Assembly: GCA_024710355.1 (NCBI GenBank) | Contig: JANJUX010000002.1 | Span: 1-44,009 of the forward strand | Length of the DNA: 44,009 nt | DNA from: Candidatus Rifleibacteriota bacterium | Lineage (GTDB): Bacteria; Muiribacteriota; Ozemobacteria; Ozemobacterales; Ozemobacteraceae | Direction: 5' to 3' | Shown here: positions 40,672-44,009 of the stretch, piece after piece | How the letters are laid out: each line of letters begins with the position of its first letter | Numbering within the stretch: the first letter of the stretch is position 1 | Program-made: the position numbers and the translations under genes | Notes under the pieces: model-generated | The model's input: the letters and a program-made list of their open reading frames with translations, nothing else | Databases searched by the model: none | What the model was told of the DNA's origin: nothing

Positions 40672-41934
40672 ATGATCCACTCAGGCCTTAGGTCGAAGAT
40701 CTTTTCTCACCGCCCGTTTCTTCTCGTTATTTGCCTTCTGGTCGCTGGCCTGGGGCTGGTAAGTCTCCTCGAGGGAGCCGATGCCGATACGCAGCTGAAT
40801 TTTGAAGTCCGCCTGCCCGATAACCTGCCGCCGTCGGCAAAACTGTTCATCACCGGCAATCATCACGCGCTCGGCGACTGGGACCCCGGTTTGATCGAAG
40901 TGCCGCGTGTCGGCAACCGTGCCAACTGGTCGGTTTCACTGCCGGCGGATTACGTGCTGCAGTTCAAGTTCACTCTCGGCGACTGGGGCCATGTGGAAGC
41001 GGCCGTCGATGGCTCGGAAATCGAAAACCGGGTTTTGCCGGTTCCGCGTGGCCAGACGACGCTGCGGGTGGCGGTATCGGGCTTCAAGTCCGGGGCGCCA
41101 AAAGATCAGTATTCATCCACGATTGTCGGTAACGTGCGTGTCCACAAGGATTTCCCTGCCCGCAACCTCGCAGCCAGAACCCTGTGGGTGTATCTGCCGC
41201 CGGGATACGATCAGGAAGCGGCGCGGCGCTACCCGGTCATCTACATGCAGGATGGCAACAACTGCTTCGACGCGGCCACCTCTTTCAACGGCCAGGAATG
41301 GAAGGTCGATGAAACCTTTGAGGCAGGCATCGCCAGCGGAACCCTGCCGGCAGCGATCGTGGTCGGCATTGCCAACACCGCTGCCCGTGTTGATGAATAC
41401 ACCATGGTCAAGGTCCTGCGCGGCGACCGCCGAACCCGGACCGGCGGCAAAGCCGATCTTTACGCCTCTTTTCTGATCGATGAAGTGAAGCCTTTTATCG
41501 ATTCGACCTACCGCACGCTTGTCGATGCCTCGCACACGGCCGTTATCGGCTCATCGCACGGCGGGCTCGTTTCCCTTTATCTCGGCATTCGGCACCCCGC
41601 GGTTTTCGGGGCCGTCGGTGCCGTTTCGCCAACGCTGGCATGGGGGAATCACTGGCTGACCAACTATGTGCGCCATCTGCACGGTCTGCCGAAGAATCTG
41701 CGGGTCTGGATCGACATGGGCACGGCGGAAGATGCCGTCGATCGTAACGGCAACGGCATTTCTGACCTGATCGACGATGTGCAGGAAATGCGCGATCTGA
41801 TGCTGTCGCGCGGCTATGAGCCTGAGCGTGTCGAACTGATGATCGCCGAGGGCGCGGTTCACAACGAAGCCGCCTGGGCCAAACGTCTGCCGCAGATTCT
41901 CGAATTTATCTGCCGGCCGTGGCATGGCAATTGA
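40672..41934 (+). CDS. Secreted esterase with N-terminal CBM20-like domain (Enterochelin-esterase/Esterase D type)
   Basis: 420 residues with a signal peptide or anchor (FLLVICLLVAGLGLVSLL). Residues about 41-136 are a starch-binding-like domain (FEVRLPDNLPPSAKLFITGNH, GDWDPGLIEVPRV). Residues about 148-420 are a PF00756 alpha/beta-hydrolase: RTLWVYLPPGYD, VIYMQDGNNCFDA, nucleophile Ser295 in GSSHGG, an Asp in WIDMGTAED and catalytic His in AEGAVHNEAAW. It probably hydrolyses an ester or a siderophore-like substrate while bound to polysaccharide. GAAGGAGA lies before the ATG. Confidence 0.85.
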   Translation: MIHSGLRSKIFSHRPFLLVICLLVAGLGLVSLLEGADADTQLNFEVRLPDNLPPSAKLFITGNHHALGDWDPGLIEVPRVGNRANWSVSLPADYVLQFKFTLGDWGHVEAAVDGSEIENRVLPVPRGQTTLRVAVSGFKSGAPKDQYSSTIVGNVRVHKDFPARNLAARTLWVYLPPGYDQEAARRYPVIYMQDGNNCFDAATSFNGQEWKVDETFEAGIASGTLPAAIVVGIANTAARVDEYTMVKVLRGDRRTRTGGKADLYASFLIDEVKPFIDSTYRTLVDASHTAVIGSSHGGLVSLYLGIRHPAVFGAVGAVSPTLAWGNHWLTNYVRHLHGLPKNLRVWIDMGTAEDAVDRNGNGISDLIDDVQEMRDLMLSRGYEPERVELMIAEGAVHNEAAWAKRLPQILEFICRPWHGN

Positions 41935-41953
41935 AGATTGGTCTGTACCCCGG

Positions 41954-41982
41954 TTGCGATTTCGCGTGATGTCGCGTAAACT
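41954..41982 (+). promoter_or_regulatory. Possible promoter of the 42075 gene
   Basis: TTGCGA (41954-41959), 17 bp, TAAACT (41977-41982). The spacer contains a near-repeat of TCGCG. Confidence 0.4.
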
Positions 41983-42074
41983 TTAATTAGCTGCCGGAGT
42001 TGGAACTACCGGCGACAGAAAATTTGAGAGAGAGCATGCCGAATTTTGCCATGCCGTAATAAATGGAGGAAAAC

Positions 42075-42614
42075 ATGATCACCTGGAAATTTGACAAGCC
42101 TGGTTTCGATTTTCAAGATTTCGTCAGGAGTATGCTGGCGCATTTCAAAAAGGTAGCGACTACCGACATGACGCTTGCCGACTTCATCTGGCGCGAAAAC
42201 CCAAATGTGGCGAAACACGGAAACCCTGAGAACCCGACCTGGAAAGATCTGCTCGCCGAACTCGAAGATGGTCAGCAGCTGTTTTTCCCATTTGCCGAAC
42301 CGAATGAAGGCAAACCGGTGCGCTGTGCCGACGGTAACCGTGTTGAACTTCTTCCCGCTGGTTCAACGGCGGGTTTTACCTATGATGAGAACGAAGTGGT
42401 CGGCTTTGCGGTCACTTTAACGCGAACTCGCTTCGAATTTCAGCCGGCTCTGTATTTCATCGGCAATGATTCCGGCAGGGTTCCGTCGATGGAAAGACGC
42501 CCGGTTGGCTTTTTTGAAGACCGAATCGCCGATTTCCTCAACAGCTTCAAAAGGGAAAAAATAATGGCCGCCGAAGGCTCCAAACCTGAAACCCGCAAAA
42601 TGAAGCCTCTGTAA
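42075..42614 (+). CDS. Hypothetical cytoplasmic protein
   Basis: 179 residues from the ATG at 42075, chosen because GGAGG lies 7 bp upstream; the in-frame ATG at 42063 overlaps that site. No signal peptide or TM segment. Opening ITWKFDKPGFDFQDFVRSML, centre WKDLLAELEDGQQLFFPFAE and a basic tail (GSKPETRKMKPL). No family recognised. Not near a partner gene; its terminator is shared with the end of the convergent Fic gene. Confidence 0.65.
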   Translation: MITWKFDKPGFDFQDFVRSMLAHFKKVATTDMTLADFIWRENPNVAKHGNPENPTWKDLLAELEDGQQLFFPFAEPNEGKPVRCADGNRVELLPAGSTAGFTYDENEVVGFAVTLTRTRFEFQPALYFIGNDSGRVPSMERRPVGFFEDRIADFLNSFKREKIMAAEGSKPETRKMKPL

Positions 42615-42618
42615 GCTT

Positions 42619-42658
42619 CTCCAAGACTTTCTAAGACTCTCTAAAACTCTCAGAACAA
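42619..42658. repeat. Degenerate 10-bp tandem repeat
   Basis: CTCCAAGACT, TTCTAAGACT, CTCTAAAACT and a partial CTCAGAAC follow head to tail directly after the stop codon of the 42075 gene. Confidence 0.7.
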
Positions 42659-42660
42659 AT

Positions 42661-42694
42661 GGCTGTCTCACAAACCCGTGGGGCAGCCTTTTTT
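42661..42694 (+). terminator. Terminator of the 42075 gene
   Basis: An 11-bp stem, GGCTGTCTCAC paired with GTGGGGCAGCC (two G-T pairs), is followed by six T residues. It overlaps the last codons of the Fic gene. Confidence 0.8.
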
Positions 42695-43798
42695 CAGAGC
42701 ATAGGCGGTGCTGCGGCTGCCGCCGGGGAGTTTCTGGAGTATCTTTTTTTCCAGCAGATCTCTGATGTCGCGCAGGGCGGTGTCCTGAGAGCATTTGCAG
42801 ATTTTAGCCCATTTTGAAGAAGTCAGGTTGCCGTCAAAACCATCCAGCAGCTTGTTGAGCATTTTGCGCTGCCTTTCGTTCTCGATTTTTGCAGCATTGG
42901 TCAGCCAGAAATTGTGCTTGAAAACAACCATGTCAAGAGTCGTTGCAGATGCTTTTATGGCATTCAGCAGGCACTTTAAAAACCATTCCAGCCAGCAGGT
43001 GACATCGAGTGAGCTTTTCTGGGTTTTTTCCAGGACCTCGTAATATTGTTTTCTTTCGGTCCTGATTTGCGCAGACATGCTGTAAAAGCGATGTGGCTGG
43101 CCGTCTGAACGGGCCAGAATCATATCTGCCAGAGCCCGGGCGATTCTTCCATTGCCATCGTCGAAAGGATGGAGGGTGACGAACCATAGATGTGCCAGAG
43201 CGGATTTTATTACCAGATCTATGCCTTGTTCTTTATTGAACCAGTCGAAAAAAGCCGCCATCTCGATTTCCAGGGCTGCTGCCGGCGGGGCCTGGTAATG
43301 AACTTTTTCTTTGCCGATTGGGCCAGAGATAACCTGCATCGGGCCTGACGCGTCATCTCTGAATTTGCCGACCCGGATTTTAAGCATGCCGCTGTAGCCT
43401 GAAGGAAAAAGGGTATTGTGCCAGCCAATGATTCTGTCTCTGGTGAGAGGCTGATCGAAATTTCTGGTGGCATCGATCATCATTTCAACAACGGCATCCA
43501 CGTTTCTGTCGGATGCAACAAGACCGGAAACATTCAGGCCAAGTCGCCTGGCAATTGAAGATCTGACCTGATTTTTATCAAGAACTTCCCCTTCAATTTC
43601 AGTGGAGTTCAAGATGTCCTGAGTCAGGATTTCAAGGTTTGCATGGTCCTTGAGGGAAAACCCCAGAGCGCTCATTTGTCCGACAATGCGGCCCTGCATG
43701 TTTCTTACTTCAGTCAGCAAAGTCAGCAGTTTTTCCGTATTCCAGAAAAACCTGGGCCAGCCTGGCTTTTGATAAATATATTTTTCTATTCTCCGCAT
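42668..43798 (-). CDS. Fic-domain AMP-transferase, class II (inhibitory helix N-terminal)
   Basis: 376 residues. An N-terminal DUF4172-like region (about 1-85) contains the inhibitory motif Ser65-x3-Glu69-Gly70 (NSTEIEGE), which blocks ATP in class II Fic proteins. The Fic motif HPFDDGNGRIAR is at 210-221 with catalytic His210. A C-terminal winged-helix region (about 310-370, KWAKICKCSQDTALRDIRDL) may bind DNA. Class II enzymes AMPylate target proteins when inhibition is lifted. The start codon lies within a duplicated element holding its promoter, and no ribosome site precedes it. An HTH antitoxin fragment lies upstream. Confidence 0.88.
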   Translation of the reverse strand: MRRIEKYIYQKPGWPRFFWNTEKLLTLLTEVRNMQGRIVGQMSALGFSLKDHANLEILTQDILNSTEIEGEVLDKNQVRSSIARRLGLNVSGLVASDRNVDAVVEMMIDATRNFDQPLTRDRIIGWHNTLFPSGYSGMLKIRVGKFRDDASGPMQVISGPIGKEKVHYQAPPAAALEIEMAAFFDWFNKEQGIDLVIKSALAHLWFVTLHPFDDGNGRIARALADMILARSDGQPHRFYSMSAQIRTERKQYYEVLEKTQKSSLDVTCWLEWFLKCLLNAIKASATTLDMVVFKHNFWLTNAAKIENERQRKMLNKLLDGFDGNLTSSKWAKICKCSQDTALRDIRDLLEKKILQKLPGGSRSTAYALKKGCPTGL

Positions 43799-43902
43799 AA
43801 TTTAATGAGAATATAATGATTATTCACCGCATCGTCAATCAGATATTTTTCTATTCACCGCATAATTTAATGCGAATAGAACCATTATTCACCGCACTGT
43901 CT
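43780..43902 (-). repeat. 65-bp direct duplication with TGCGGTGAATA iterons
   Basis: A 58-bp block at 43780-43837 is repeated at 43845-43902 with a 65-bp period and a few mismatches. Read on the minus strand it gives four direct copies of TGCGGTGAATA (one TGCGGAGAATA, which contains the Fic start codon) and inverted partners such as TATTCGCAT. It covers the Fic promoter and start. Confidence 0.9.
43811..43839 (-). promoter_or_regulatory. Promoter of the Fic gene
   Basis: Minus strand TTGACG (43834-43839), exactly 17 bp, TATATT (43811-43816). Transcription would start near 43804, about 6 nt before the ATG at 43798, giving an almost leaderless message. Confidence 0.7.
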
Positions 43903-43934
43903 GTGTAAATAATTCGATTCCGGATATTTTGCGG

Positions 43935-44009
43935 TTATTTCTTCGAGGGATTTGGAATTAAGCCCGCTTCAGCATGGAGTTTGAGTCCCAGTGCTTTGAT
44001 AATTTTCAG
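43935..44009 (-). CDS. C-terminal fragment of a probable HTH antitoxin, cut by the window edge
   Basis: 24 codons before a TAA at 43935-43937 read LKIIKALGLKLHAEAGLIPN ending PSKK. The LKIIKALGLKLHAEA ending is typical of addiction-module antidote proteins with an XRE helix-turn-helix (HigA/DNA-binding antitoxin type). The rest is outside the window. It is upstream of the Fic gene on the same strand, 137 bp away, with the iteron block between. Confidence 0.55.
   Translation of the reverse strand: MKIIKALGLKLHAEAGLIPNPSKK

Overview
The window is 44 kb of a densely coded bacterial chromosome from what looks like an anaerobic, amino-acid-fermenting diderm. The diderm reading rests on secreted proteins, a lipobox protein and a DsbD-type thiol exporter. 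The anaerobe reading rests on ammonia-lyase/ETF/OrtAB catabolic genes and a Nim-like reductase. Glutaminyl-tRNA synthetase, SpeA and Hsp33 fit a Gram-negative. The taxon cannot be fixed without a search. The mixture, plus decamer repeats of the type that gives spurious 'RMNTDEHG' peptides, fits poorly cultured phyla such as Candidatus Riflebacteria or the PVC relatives, but this is a guess. No rRNA, tRNA, transposase or CRISPR array was seen.

Layout. 1-4450 is an accessory end: a GNAT gene broken by one nonsense codon, a possible gene remnant, a HigBA-like toxin-antitoxin pair whose antitoxin carries an ImmA/IrrE protease domain and whose promoter sits in a perfect palindrome, then a macrolide phosphotransferase/Nim-like operon and a small membrane protein. 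4570-8583 is a catabolic operon (MaoC hydratase, 3-aminobutyryl-CoA ammonia-lyase, butyryl-CoA dehydrogenase, EtfB, EtfA) centred on crotonyl-CoA, with a promoter, an operator-like palindrome and a terminator. It faces, across a small membrane gene, the ortA-ortB pair for the last step of ornithine fermentation (9217-10901). 11127-15952 is a minus-strand operon: small protein, GAF-GGDEF protein, large metzincin lipoprotein. 16254-17903 is an ECF sigma/zinc anti-sigma/secreted TPR operon with overlapping genes.

18212-25796 holds a secreted vWA protein, exonuclease III, a stand-alone NFACT-R protein, a domain-permuted DsbD with a thioredoxin-like partner, and Hsp33. Two tracts of the same CGGATGAACA decamer lie about 3.5 kb apart (17971 and 21485). 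26200-26523 is the most interesting piece: a 33-bp perfect palindrome, a consensus sigma-54 promoter and a strong terminator bracket about 214 nt with hairpins and no credible ORF, which I read as a sigma-54-dependent small RNA.

26633-42614 is mostly housekeeping: two FAD-dependent oxidoreductases, a flavin reductase, glnS, speA, methionine aminopeptidase with a SEC-C motif, a J-domain protein, an SDR, a PP-loop amidotransferase-like protein, and a secreted esterase with a starch-binding-like domain. The right end (42668-44009) is again accessory: a Fic protein with promoter and start codon embedded in a 65-bp duplication, then the tail of an HTH antitoxin cut by the window edge.
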